NCBI RefSeq assembly: GCF_020740535.1
Contig: NZ_CP082362.1
Span: 2,046,001 to 2,110,000, forward strand
Length of the DNA: 64,000 nucleotides
Reading direction: 5' to 3'
DNA from: Streptomyces profundus
GTDB lineage: Bacteria > Actinomycetota > Actinomycetes > Streptomycetales > Streptomycetaceae
Below are positions 53,901 to 61,749 of this stretch, in pieces. The translations under genes and the position numbers were made by a program. The notes below the pieces were generated by a model that was not told where the DNA came from, ran no database searches, and saw only the letters and a program-made list of their open reading frames with translations. The stretch's first letter is position 1. Every line of letters begins with the position of its first letter.

Positions 53901-54170
53901 CGCCTTGCGGCTGAAGGTCAGCACCAGCAGCCGCTCGGGGTCGGCTCCGGCACGCACCCGACGGGCGACGGCGGCGACCAGGGTGGTCGTTTTGCCCGTT
54001 CCCGGGCCGGCCAGCACGAGCAGCGGACCGCCGGGGTGATCAACCACAGCGCGCTGGCTCGCGTCCACAGCGGTGTCGCGCGCGTCGGCGATCGGGGTGC
54101 GCACCAGTCGGTACGCTCCCGGGGCGGACGGCGGCCGGTCGGTTGACGGGACGGAGAGGCTCACGTGCAT
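50907..54170 (-). CDS. adnA: AdnA-type helicase-nuclease with Fe-S nuclease
   Basis: 1087 residues. Motor motifs AGPGTGKTTTLVAAVARRV, VDEYQDTDPAQVALLRAL, LMTAHRAKGLEWSLVVV and LFYVAATRARDRLVVTAV. The C-terminal nuclease has RVRGVLDRVDRDAEGRAYVVDFKTG and LAVYQLAVRHDE. Four Cys bracket it: TCSLQWFL before and CGACAFKGSC after, the AddB-like 4Fe-4S staple. Start MHVSLSVPS is chosen, though no ribosome site is clear. The GTGA overlap couples AdnB to it. Confidence 0.88.
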   Translation of the reverse strand: MHVSLSVPSTDRPPSAPGAYRLVRTPIADARDTAVDASQRAVVDHPGGPLLVLAGPGTGKTTTLVAAVARRVRAGADPERLLVLTFSRKAATELRDRLTGALGGRAPRATTFHSFAYALVRAHQDRELFAEPLRLLSGPEQDLYLRELLAGHQDLERSGRGVRWPDELRACLTTRGFADELRAVLARSRELGLGPDTLAAFARRTGRPDWEAAARFMAEYLDVTQAQGVLDYTELLRDAVRLTELPEHASRIRARYDAVFVDEYQDTDPAQVALLRALAGDARDLVVFGDPDQSIYAFRGADLNGILGFRDAFPTASGEPAPVVALGVARRSGAALLAATRTLAGRMPLARLPAEAVRRHRAPTATREGGRVDVFTYPSAGAELANIADLLRRAHLEDGLPWGEMAVLVRAGAHSIPAVRRALTSAGVPLEVDGDDLPLRREPAVAPLLTALRVVAEPRADDEPLDPETAARLLTSPLGGMDAADLRRLGRALRNEERAAGGGPPPASDLLIARALAEPERLVTHEPSYAAGAQRLGQLLRKAREALAGGGTAEEALWLLWDGTGWPQRLERAARRGGGAGRNADRDLDAVCALFDAAARAEERIGGRGALNFLSELEAHDIVADTLAARPTRPDAVRLMTAHRAKGLEWSLVVVAGVQEGVWPDLRRRGSLLEADRIGREGLAEPLTPGALLAEERRLFYVAATRARDRLVVTAVRGTDDGDQPSRFLSELGVDPVEISSRPHRPLSLSALVAELRATTVDPAASPALRAAAAERLARLAALRDDEGHPLAPAAHPERWWGLREPTRSQVPLRDPERPVALTGSALDQLVNTCSLQWFLGREVHAEGPPSTAQGFGNVLHVLADEVASGTTPADLSVLMARLDTVWDALAFEAPWQSRREQAEARAALERFLRWHVLRSEAGGEPLVSEREFEVTLPAGPHQVRVRGVLDRVDRDAEGRAYVVDFKTGRTRPTAEAVAHHPQLAVYQLAVRHDETVAGPDAELSGAALVQLRQGAAKKDGGEALPVVQRQEPLTDGVTGDWVGELLAEAAGRVLDERFTPSTGNHCGACAFKGSCAARPEGRHTVE

Positions 54171-54287
54171 CGCGGATTCTCGTGGAGGTTGGGGAAGACG
54201 GTACGCCAGTGGGCGGTCGGGGCGGGGCGTTTCGTCGGATCCTTCCGGGCCGTCCGACCGGCGGCGCCGCCCGGTGGGCGGCGAGGC

Positions 54288-54698
54288 TCAGGACGCGGTG
54301 TCCCAGCGGGCCAGACGCAGGTCGAGCCGGACGGTGCCGGTGTCCCAGCCGGGGCGCAACGGGGTGCCCTCCGCGCGGTAGTGCTCCAGCGCGCGCCGCT
54401 CGTGCCCGGGTGCGGGCCGCCCGTCCGCGCGCACCACACGCCACCAGGGCACCGCCGCGCCGTACCGCGCCAGCACGGTGCCGACCTGTCGGGGCCCGCC
54501 GCTGCCGACCAGCCCCGCGATGTCCCCGTAGGTCAGCGCGCTGCCCTCGGGGATGCGTTCCACCAGGCCGAGCACCGTGTCGGCGTAGTCGGTCAGCCGA
54601 TGCGCGGACCGGGCGGGCGACGCCTGGCCCGGCGGCCGGCGCGGCTCGGACGGTGGCTTCGGGGCGGGTTCCTGGGTGGCGGGGACCATGCCGACCAT
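54288..54698 (-). CDS. Alkyltransferase-like (ATL) protein, Cys replaced by Trp
   Basis: 136-residue MGMT-family protein. ADTVLGLVERIPEGSALTYGDIAGLVG is the conserved N-terminal helix/turn, and GGPRQVGTVLARYGAAVPWWRVVRADG the DNA-binding core. At the position of the alkyl-acceptor Cys in PCHR the sequence has Trp (PWWR, W85), as in ATL proteins, which bind alkylated guanine and pass lesions to excision repair. Start is uncertain among three in-frame codons. Close to adnA and divergent from the large membrane gene. Confidence 0.82.
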   Translation of the reverse strand: MVGMVPATQEPAPKPPSEPRRPPGQASPARSAHRLTDYADTVLGLVERIPEGSALTYGDIAGLVGSGGPRQVGTVLARYGAAVPWWRVVRADGRPAPGHERRALEHYRAEGTPLRPGWDTGTVRLDLRLARWDTAS

Positions 54699-54739
54699 GG
54701 TGCCGTATCTCACGGAGGGCACCGCGTTGTCGGTGTCTC

Positions 54740-57493
54740 ATGCAAGTATCGTCCCCGTACGGGGGAGAGCTGGTTGGTGGCAGTCGCTCCAGCGCGAGAT
54801 CGTTTCCAGGGATGCGGCCAGTGATACGGGGCGAGGAAGACCGGACCCAGCGTTCGGAGGAGGAACAGCCGGAGGCGGCGCCGCCTCCGCTCGAAGCGCT
54901 GGAACGCGCCGACCCGACCAGGAGCGAACTGGTCGAGGTGGACGACCCGATCCTCACCGCGCGGGTGCACCGGCCGGCCGATCTGCTGCGCACCCTGCTC
55001 GGGCTGCTGGCCATCGGCGCCCTGCTGGCGGTGGCCACGTTCGCCATCGGCACCACCGAGGGCATCGAGCGGGATGTCCACAAGGGCTCCGAGCAGGCGC
55101 CATCGCTGCTGATCGACTTCGCCGGCTTCGCCTCCGCCGTCGCCGTCCTGATCGTGCCCATGGCCTTCGCCATCGAACGGCTGATCCGCCGGGACGGGCT
55201 GCGCATCGCGGACGGGGTGCTGGCCGCCGTGCTGGCGCACGGCGTCTCGCTGTCGTTCAGCCTCTGGGTCGCCCGGATGGCGCCCGAGGCCGTGCGGGAC
55301 GCGCTGATCAGGGACGCGCCGGGCGGCGGCCTCACGGAGCCGGTGCACGGCTATCTGGCGCCTGTGATCGCCTACGCCACGGCCGTCGGCATGACGCACC
55401 GGCCCGGCTGGCGACTGGTCATGTGGTCCGTGGTGGCGCTGGACGCGCTGGCGGTGCTGGTCGCCGGCTACACCACGCCGTTCGCCATCGTGGTCACGGT
55501 GCTGATCGGCTGGACCATCGCCTACGCCACGCTCTACGCCGTCGGCTCCCCCAACGTCCGCGCCACCGGCCAACAGCTGCTCGCCGGCCTGCGGCACGTC
55601 GGCTTCCGCCCGGTCACGGCGCTGCGCGCCGAGGAGCCGCCCGGATCAGACGAGGGCGAACGGGAGCGCGGCAACGAGCCGACCCGCCGCTATCTGGTGA
55701 CGCTTGAGTCGGGCCCGCCGCTGGATGTCACGGTGGTCGACCGGGCCCAGCAGGCCAGGGGCTTCTTCTACCGCGCCTGGCGCCGGCTCGCGCTGCGCGG
55801 CATCACCCAGCGGCGCAGTCTGCCGTCGCTGCGCCAGGCCCTTGAGCAGGAGGCCCTGCTCGCCTACGCGGCGATCGCGGCCGGCGCCAACGCGCCGAAG
55901 CTGATCGCCACTTCGGAGCTGGGCCCGGACGCGGTGATGCTGGTCTACGAGCACATCCCCGGCCGCGATCTGGATTCGCTGCCCGACGACGAGGTCAGCG
56001 ACGCGCTGATGGAGGCCGCCTGGCGGCAGGTCACCGCGCTCCAGTCGCGCCGGATCGCGCACCGCAGGCTGGACGGCCGGGCGCTGCTGGTCGACAGGTC
56101 GGGCACGGTGTACCTCACCAGCCTGCGCGGCGGCGAGATCGCGGCGGGGGATCTGCTGCTGCGGATGGACGTGGCGCAGCTGCTGACCACCTTCGGGCTG
56201 CGGGTCGGCGCCGAACGCGCGGTGGCCGCCGCCGTCACGGTGCTCGGCCCCGACGCGGTGGCCGACAGCCTGCCGCTGCTCCAGCCGATCGCCCTCAGCC
56301 GCACCACCAGGGCCACCCTGCGGCAGCTCTCCAAGGAGCGCTCCCAGCGGGAGCGGGAGGCGGTGCTCGACGCCACCCGCACCTACCGGGAGGCACGCGG
56401 CAGCCTGCCGGAGAACGCGGACCGCAAGACCGTCAAGGCCGCCAAGCAGGCCGAGAAGCAGGTCATGGAGGTGGCCCTGGAGAACGCCAGGGAGCTGGAT
56501 CTGCTGGCGCTCATCCGACAACAGGTGCTGCTGATCAGGCCGCAGGCGCCGATAGAGCCCGCCCGCATCGAACGGATCAGACCGCGCACGCTGGTCAGCC
56601 TGATCGCGGCGGTGTTCGCCGGATACTTCCTGATCAGCCAGCTGATCAACCCCGAGTTCCAGCGGGTGTGGGACGACGCCAACTGGGGCTGGGTGCTCGT
56701 GGCCGCCGGCTTCTCCGCCCTCACCTACTTCGCGGCGGCGCTCAGCCTGCTGGGCTTCGTGCCCGAGAAGGTCAACTACCTGCGCACGGTGATGGCGCAG
56801 GTGGCGGGCTCCTTCGTCAAGCTGGTCGCGCCGGCGGCGATCGGCGGCGCCGCGCTCAACGCCCGCTATCTGCAACGGCAGGGGCTGCGCCCAGGACACG
56901 CGGTGGCCAGCGTCGGCGCCTCCCAGCTGTTCGGCCTGGGCAGCCATGTGGTGCTGCTGCTCACCTTCGGCTACCTCACCGGCACCGAGCACACGCCCAA
57001 CCTCTCCCCCTCCCGCACGGTGATCGCCGGCCTGTTGACGGTGGCCGTCGCCGCGCTGATCGTCACCGCGGTGCCCAGCCTGCGGAAGGCCATCCTGGAG
57101 CGGGTGCGCACCCTGTTCGCTGGGGTGGTGCCCCGGATGCTGGACGTCGTGCAGCGGCCGAAGAAACTGCTCGCCGGCATCGGCGGGATGCTGCTGATGA
57201 CGCTCGCCTTCGTGATGTGTCTTGACGCCTCGCTGCGCGCGTTCGGCTGGGAGCTGAGCTATCCGACGATCGCCGTGGTCTTCCTCGCCGGCAACGCGCT
57301 GGGCTCGGCCGCGCCGACCCCGGGCGGTATCGGCGCCATCGAACTGACCCTGAGCGCGGGGCTCACCGCCTTCCAGGTCCCCCCTCAGGTGGCCCTGGGC
57401 GCGGTGCTGCTGTTCCGGCTGATGACCTTCTGGCTGCCGGTCCTCCCCGGCTGGCTGGCCTTCACCCAACTCACCCGCAAGGAACAGATCTGA
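54740..57493 (+). CDS. Large membrane protein: kinase-like domain plus LPG-synthase/flippase-like domain
   Basis: 917 residues. Two membrane blocks flank a soluble region. The N-terminal block starts DLLRTLLGLLAIGALLAVATFAIG. Residues about 310-500 resemble a degenerate kinase/aminoglycoside-phosphotransferase fold: VMLVYEHIPGRDLDSLPDDE and AHRRLDGRALLVDRSGTVYL, with no DFG. The C-terminal block (VSLIAAVFAGYFLISQLINP, FVKLVAPAAIGGAALNARYL, NALGSAAPTPGGIGAIELTL) matches the MprF-type flippase domain. An in-frame ATG at 54812 (MRPVIRGEED) is an alternative start. Confidence 0.8.
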   Translation: MQVSSPYGGELVGGSRSSARSFPGMRPVIRGEEDRTQRSEEEQPEAAPPPLEALERADPTRSELVEVDDPILTARVHRPADLLRTLLGLLAIGALLAVATFAIGTTEGIERDVHKGSEQAPSLLIDFAGFASAVAVLIVPMAFAIERLIRRDGLRIADGVLAAVLAHGVSLSFSLWVARMAPEAVRDALIRDAPGGGLTEPVHGYLAPVIAYATAVGMTHRPGWRLVMWSVVALDALAVLVAGYTTPFAIVVTVLIGWTIAYATLYAVGSPNVRATGQQLLAGLRHVGFRPVTALRAEEPPGSDEGERERGNEPTRRYLVTLESGPPLDVTVVDRAQQARGFFYRAWRRLALRGITQRRSLPSLRQALEQEALLAYAAIAAGANAPKLIATSELGPDAVMLVYEHIPGRDLDSLPDDEVSDALMEAAWRQVTALQSRRIAHRRLDGRALLVDRSGTVYLTSLRGGEIAAGDLLLRMDVAQLLTTFGLRVGAERAVAAAVTVLGPDAVADSLPLLQPIALSRTTRATLRQLSKERSQREREAVLDATRTYREARGSLPENADRKTVKAAKQAEKQVMEVALENARELDLLALIRQQVLLIRPQAPIEPARIERIRPRTLVSLIAAVFAGYFLISQLINPEFQRVWDDANWGWVLVAAGFSALTYFAAALSLLGFVPEKVNYLRTVMAQVAGSFVKLVAPAAIGGAALNARYLQRQGLRPGHAVASVGASQLFGLGSHVVLLLTFGYLTGTEHTPNLSPSRTVIAGLLTVAVAALIVTAVPSLRKAILERVRTLFAGVVPRMLDVVQRPKKLLAGIGGMLLMTLAFVMCLDASLRAFGWELSYPTIAVVFLAGNALGSAAPTPGGIGAIELTLSAGLTAFQVPPQVALGAVLLFRLMTFWLPVLPGWLAFTQLTRKEQI

Positions 57494-57545
57494 CCCGGAG
57501 AGCAGCCCGACGGCAGCAGATGCCCGGCGAATAGCAGGAGTTCGC

Positions 57546-57575
57546 TTGCGGATGCGGCTCGAATAGCCGTACGGT
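57546..57575 (+). promoter_or_regulatory. Predicted promoter of the molbindin regulator (leaderless)
   Basis: TTGCGG (57546-57551) and TACGGT (57570-57575) are 18 bp apart, and the ATG lies seven bases after the -10. No ribosome site is seen, which fits a leaderless transcript. Confidence 0.4.
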
Positions 57576-57582
57576 CCCGCAT

Positions 57583-57984
57583 ATGCGGTTCTACAGCATG
57601 GGGCGCGCGGCGCGGCTGCTCGGGGTGAGCGCGGACACGGTGCGGCGTTGGGCCGACGCCGGTCGGCTGCCCACCCGGCGGGACGACGCCGGCAAACGGC
57701 AGGTCGCCGGCGACGATCTGGCCGCGTTCGCCGTCGAGTTGGCCGCCGAGGCGCCGCCGGGTGGCGAGCCCGGCGATCCCTACACCAGCGCTCGCAACGC
57801 CTTTCCCGGCATCATCACCAAGGTCACCGTCGGCGATGTCGCCGCCCAGGTGGAGATCCAGGCCGGCCCGCACCGACTGGTCTCGCTGCTCACCCGCGAG
57901 GCCGTCGAGGAGTTGGGGCTGGCCGTGGGGCACGAGGCCATCGCCCGGGTCAAGGCCACCAGCGTGCATATCGATCGGATGTGA
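57583..57984 (+). CDS. Molybdate-sensing regulator: HTH plus TOBE (molbindin) domain
   Basis: 133 residues. Residues 1-60 are an excisionase/MerR-like helix-turn-helix (RAARLLGVSADTVRRWADAGRLPTRR). Residues 65-133 form one TOBE/Mop domain (ARNAFPGIITKVTVGDVAAQV, then LTREAVEELGLAVGHEAIARVKATSVHI) that binds molybdate or tungstate. It directly precedes modA (8 bp) and is probably co-transcribed with it, acting as the local sensor. Confidence 0.88.
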   Translation: MRFYSMGRAARLLGVSADTVRRWADAGRLPTRRDDAGKRQVAGDDLAAFAVELAAEAPPGGEPGDPYTSARNAFPGIITKVTVGDVAAQVEIQAGPHRLVSLLTREAVEELGLAVGHEAIARVKATSVHIDRM

Positions 57985-57992
57985 GACACACG

Positions 57993-58823
57993 ATGTCCCC
58001 CTCGTCCCGCCCAGGAACACGCTCAGGACCCCGGCGCCGCGCGCTGTCCGCCGCGCTGCTGCTGCCCTTGCTGCTCGGCCTGGCCGGCTGCGGCTCCGAC
58101 GACGACTCGGACGCCCCCGACGGCGCGGGCGGCGGCGGGGGCGGCGGCGACGAGCCCGAGGTCACGCTCACCGTGCTCGCCGCCGCCTCGTTGAGCGATG
58201 TCTTCGAGGCGGCGGGCGAGGAGTACGAGGCGGCCAACCCCGGGACGACCGTGCGGTTCTCGTTCGCCGGCTCCCAGGAGCTGGTGGCCCAGCTGAACGG
58301 GGGCGCCCCCGGCGATGTGCTGGTCACCGCCGACACCCGGACGATGGCGGATGTCGCCGAGCTGACGGGGGAGCCGGCGGTGATCGCCCGCAACGAGCTG
58401 ACCATCGTCACGCCCCCCGACAACCCCGCCGGGGTGACCGGGCTCGCGGATCTGGGCGATCCGGAGCTGCGGCTGGTGCTGGCGGCGCCCGAGGTGCCGG
58501 CCGGCCGGTACGGCCAGGAGATCCTGGCGGCGGAGAACATCGAGGCCGAGCCGGACTCGCTGGAGGTCAACGTCCGTTCGGTGCTGGGCAAGGTGCAGCT
58601 GGGCGAGGCGGACGCCGGCCTGGTGTACGTCACGGACGCGACCGTCGCCGGCGACGACGTCGCGGTGGTGCCCATCCCCGAGGAGCAGAACGTGACGGCC
58701 TCCTATCCGGCGGCCACGTTGAACGACGCGGGCGACCCGGCGGCGGCCGAGGACTTCGTCGCCTGGCTGACCGGGGAGACGGCCCAGGAGCTGCTCGGCG
58801 CCGCCGGCTTCCTGGCGCCGTGA
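57993..58823 (+). CDS. modA: Molybdate ABC transporter substrate-binding lipoprotein
   Basis: 276 residues. Lipoprotein signal with lipobox LAGC (LLLPLLLGLAGCGS), a Gly-rich spacer, then the ModA fold: LTVLAAASLSDVFEAAGEEYE, GTTVRFSFAGSQELVAQLNGGAPGDVLVTAD and VRSVLGKVQLGEADAGLVYVTDA. The last segment is a signature of molybdate/tungstate-binding proteins. Its stop overlaps the modB GTG (GTGA). Confidence 0.93.
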   Translation: MSPSSRPGTRSGPRRRALSAALLLPLLLGLAGCGSDDDSDAPDGAGGGGGGGDEPEVTLTVLAAASLSDVFEAAGEEYEAANPGTTVRFSFAGSQELVAQLNGGAPGDVLVTADTRTMADVAELTGEPAVIARNELTIVTPPDNPAGVTGLADLGDPELRLVLAAPEVPAGRYGQEILAAENIEAEPDSLEVNVRSVLGKVQLGEADAGLVYVTDATVAGDDVAVVPIPEEQNVTASYPAATLNDAGDPAAAEDFVAWLTGETAQELLGAAGFLAP

Positions 58824-59614
58824 GGCGGCGGCGCCCGCCGTTGACGCTGGCGTTGCCGGCTCTGCTGGCGGTGGCGTTCCTGCTGGTCCCGCTGCTCGGC
58901 GTGCTGGTCGACGCGCCGTGGGGCGAGTTGGGCGAACGGTTGACGGCGCCCGCCGTCACCGAGGCGCTGCGGCTGTCGCTGCTGGTCTCCGGCTGGGCGC
59001 TGTTGATCTCGCTGCTGCTGGGGGTGCCGCTGGCGTGGCTGCTGGCGCGCACCGAGTTCCCCGGTCGCACGCTGGTGCGGTGCCTGGTGATCCTGCCGCT
59101 GGTGCTGCCGCCGACGGTGGCCGGCGTGGCGCTCGCCCAGGGCTTCGGCCGGCGCGGTGTGCTGGGCGAGCACCTCGAACGGTTCGGCGTGCAGCTGTCG
59201 TTCACGACGGCGGGCGCCGTGGTGGCGGCGGTCTTCGTGGCGATGCCGTTCCTGGTGATCAGCCTGGAGGGCGCGCTCAGCGGTCTCGACCCGCATTTCG
59301 AGGAGGCCGCGGCGACCATGGGCGCCGGCGCGCTGCGCACCCTCTGGCTGGTGACGCTGCCGATGCTGCGGCCCGCGCTGACCGCGGGGGCGGCGCTCTG
59401 CTGGGCCAGGGCGTTGGGCGAGTTCGGCGCGACCATCACCTTCGCCGGGAACCTGCCCGGGGTGACGCAGACGCTGCCGCTCAAGGTGTATCTGCTGCTC
59501 CAGGGCGATCCGGCCGGCGCGACGGCGGTCTCGTTGCTGCTGCTGGTCATCGCCGCGGCCGTGCTGATCGCCCTCCGCGGCCGATGGGTCGGCGCCCTCC
59601 ACCCCCGAGGCTGA
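58820..59614 (+). CDS. modB: Molybdate ABC transporter permease
   Basis: 264-residue permease with six membrane segments. The ABC-permease EAA loop is FEEAAATMGAGALRTLWLVTLPMLRP, and ARALGEFGATITFAGNLPGVTQTLPL is diagnostic for ModB. It ends at residue 264 with no fused ATPase. Coupled to modA by a 4-bp overlap. The expected modC is not the next gene. Confidence 0.93.
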   Translation: MRRRRPPLTLALPALLAVAFLLVPLLGVLVDAPWGELGERLTAPAVTEALRLSLLVSGWALLISLLLGVPLAWLLARTEFPGRTLVRCLVILPLVLPPTVAGVALAQGFGRRGVLGEHLERFGVQLSFTTAGAVVAAVFVAMPFLVISLEGALSGLDPHFEEAAATMGAGALRTLWLVTLPMLRPALTAGAALCWARALGEFGATITFAGNLPGVTQTLPLKVYLLLQGDPAGATAVSLLLLVIAAAVLIALRGRWVGALHPRG

Positions 59615-60066
59615 GCCGTACCGAAGGCCCGGCCTGGCCGGGGGCCCGGCTGGCCAAGGCGCCCCCTCGTCGGGCGATGGCCGGCGACCGACCAGCCCGA
59701 GGGGCCGGGGCACCGAGTCGGCCGTTGGGGACGGTCCTGGCCGGCCGGGACGAAGCCCAGCGCCAGCCGGCGAACAGACGCCGGTCAGCCGAGTGGCGGC
59801 CGACGGGTTGCCAGTTGGGTGAGGGTGCGGGAGCGGTACGCGTGGTCGGCCCGGCCATCGGGCCGTTGACATCGCTGACGCCACACGGCCCACCCCGGCA
59901 GGCCCCACGCCCGGCACCGGACAGCCCACCAGGCCATCGCCGCCGGCCGCGCCGGGAGGCGTCCCGCTTCGGTGGCGCTCACCCGGTTGACCGGTGCCCG
60001 GGTGCGCCCGACCGGCGAGGGGACCAGCGTGGGAGCCGTCGGAAGCGTGCGATGGGAGCCGTCACC
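59615..60066. other. Gap where modC would be expected
   Basis: 452 bases with no supported gene. A TTGACA (59866-59871) has no convincing -10. I looked for Walker A, signature and Walker B motifs of a ModC remnant in all frames and saw none. The region is GC-rich with low-complexity translations. Confidence 0.55.
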
Positions 60067-61659
60067 ATGATCCGAGCCCGCCTGCTCGTTCCCGCGGCCG
60101 TGGTCGCCGGCGCCCTGTTGGTCGGCTGTGCCGGCGGCAGCGCCGAGGCCGAGGACGACGGGGACGGTGGGGCCGTCGACACCGACGACCTACCGGCGTC
60201 GTTCACCGACCAGCGGCTGCGGTGGGCGCCCTGCCCGCCGCCGGACGCCTCGCAGGGCGACGACGCGGCGACGCCCACCCCGCTGCCGGACGGCGGCGCG
60301 TGGGAGTGCGCCACGATGACCGCGCCGCTGGACTACACGGAGCCGGCGGCCGAGACCATCGACCTGGCCCTGGTCCGGGCGCGCGGCGAGGCCGACGACG
60401 AGGACCGGATCGGCTCGCTGCTGTTCAACTTCGGCGGCCCCGGCGGCTCCGGCGTGGTCACCCTGCCGGCCTTCGGCGACGACTACGCCGAACTGCGGGA
60501 ACGCTTCGACCTGGTGAGCTTCGACCCCAGGGGCGTCGGGGACAGCGAGGGCGTGCGCTGCCTGGACGACGCCGAGTTGGACGAGTACTTCGCCGCCGAG
60601 CTGGCCCCGCGGGACCGGGCCGCCGAGCGCGCGTACACCGATCGGCTGCGCCAGTTCGCCGACGGCTGCGAGGAGCGCTCGGGAGAGCTGTTGCCGCATC
60701 TGACGACCACGGCCACCGCCCGCGATCTGGACCTGATGCGCGCGGTGCTCGGCGACGACCGGCTGTACTACTTCGGCATCTCCTACGGCACCGAGCTGGG
60801 CGGGGTCTACGCGCACCTCTTCCCCCACCGGGTGGGCCGGGCGGTGTTCGACGCCGTGGTCGACCCGTCGGGCAGCACCGAGGAGGGGGCCAGAGGACAG
60901 GCCGAGGGCTTCCAACTGGCGTTGGAGAGCTTCCTCGACAGCTGCGCCGAATCGGACGACTGCCCGCTCGGCGGCGATCAGGACGAGGCCGAGGACCGGC
61001 TGACGGAGCTGCTCGCCGAGCTGCGCGAACGCCCGTTGGCCACCCGGGACCCCGAAGGCCGGGAGCTCACCGAGGCGTTGGCCTGGGGCGGCATCGCCCA
61101 GGCGCTCTACTCCGAGGACTTCTGGCCCTATCTCAGCCAGGGCCTCGACGACGCGCTCGCCGACGACGAGCCGGACGGCACGGTGCTGCTGGCCCTGGGC
61201 GACGCGATGAACGGACGTAACCCGGACGGGAGTTACACCACGCTCCAGTCCTCGCTCACCGCGATCGGCTGCGCCGACTCCAACCGCCGCCACACCGAGC
61301 GGGATGTGCGGGACGCGCTGGAGGAGTTCGAGGACTCGTCGCGGGTGTTCGGCCCGCCGATGGCCTGGGGGCTGCTCCACTGCACCTACTGGCCGGTGGA
61401 CGGCGCCGCCGCGCACCCGGACGTCTCGGCGGACGGCGCGGATCCCATCCTGCTGATCGGCACCACGGGCGACCCGGCCACCCCCTACGCGGGCACCGCG
61501 CGGATGGCGGAGGCGCTGGGCGACGACGTGGCGGTCGAGCTGACCTACGAGGGCGAGGGCCACGGCGCCTACAACAGCGGCAACGGCTGCGTCCGGGACG
61601 CCACCAACGCCTATCTGCTGGACGGCGAGGTGCCGGACGACGACACCACCTGCGACTGA
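60067..61659 (+). CDS. Secreted tripeptidyl-aminopeptidase-like alpha/beta-hydrolase lipoprotein (1 of 3)
   Basis: 530 residues. Lipobox LVGC (VVAGALLVGCAGG), then the alpha/beta-hydrolase core with the oxyanion-region LLFNFGGPGGSGV, DLVSFDPRGVGDSEGVRC, the nucleophile elbow GISYGTELGGVYAHLFP, and the C-terminal acid/His region TGDPATPYAG and GEGHGAY. This is the Streptomyces SlpD/SlpE/tripeptidyl-aminopeptidase family. Start behind GGGAG; an ATG five codons upstream is possible. Confidence 0.9.
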   Translation: MIRARLLVPAAVVAGALLVGCAGGSAEAEDDGDGGAVDTDDLPASFTDQRLRWAPCPPPDASQGDDAATPTPLPDGGAWECATMTAPLDYTEPAAETIDLALVRARGEADDEDRIGSLLFNFGGPGGSGVVTLPAFGDDYAELRERFDLVSFDPRGVGDSEGVRCLDDAELDEYFAAELAPRDRAAERAYTDRLRQFADGCEERSGELLPHLTTTATARDLDLMRAVLGDDRLYYFGISYGTELGGVYAHLFPHRVGRAVFDAVVDPSGSTEEGARGQAEGFQLALESFLDSCAESDDCPLGGDQDEAEDRLTELLAELRERPLATRDPEGRELTEALAWGGIAQALYSEDFWPYLSQGLDDALADDEPDGTVLLALGDAMNGRNPDGSYTTLQSSLTAIGCADSNRRHTERDVRDALEEFEDSSRVFGPPMAWGLLHCTYWPVDGAAAHPDVSADGADPILLIGTTGDPATPYAGTARMAEALGDDVAVELTYEGEGHGAYNSGNGCVRDATNAYLLDGEVPDDDTTCD

Positions 61660-61749
61660 CCGCCCCCCGACCGCCCGTGCCCGGCCGGCGGTCGGGCGGG
61701 TAGCCTCCAAGGAGGTCAAAACTGGTGGTAACCGACAGGGAGTTGGCAT

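Noticed and set aside
50919..54146. Plus-strand open frame of 1075 codons opposite adnA
   Set aside because: Same antisense effect; no start site or motif, and the minus strand encodes unmistakable helicase and nuclease motifs.
55646..57469. Minus-strand frame of 607 codons opposite the flippase-like gene
   Set aside because: Gly/Gln/Arg-rich shadow without motifs; the plus-strand product has clear membrane segments.
59615..60066. Remnant of modC after modB
   Set aside because: I read all frames for Walker A, signature and Walker B motifs and found none; calling it a pseudogene is not supported.
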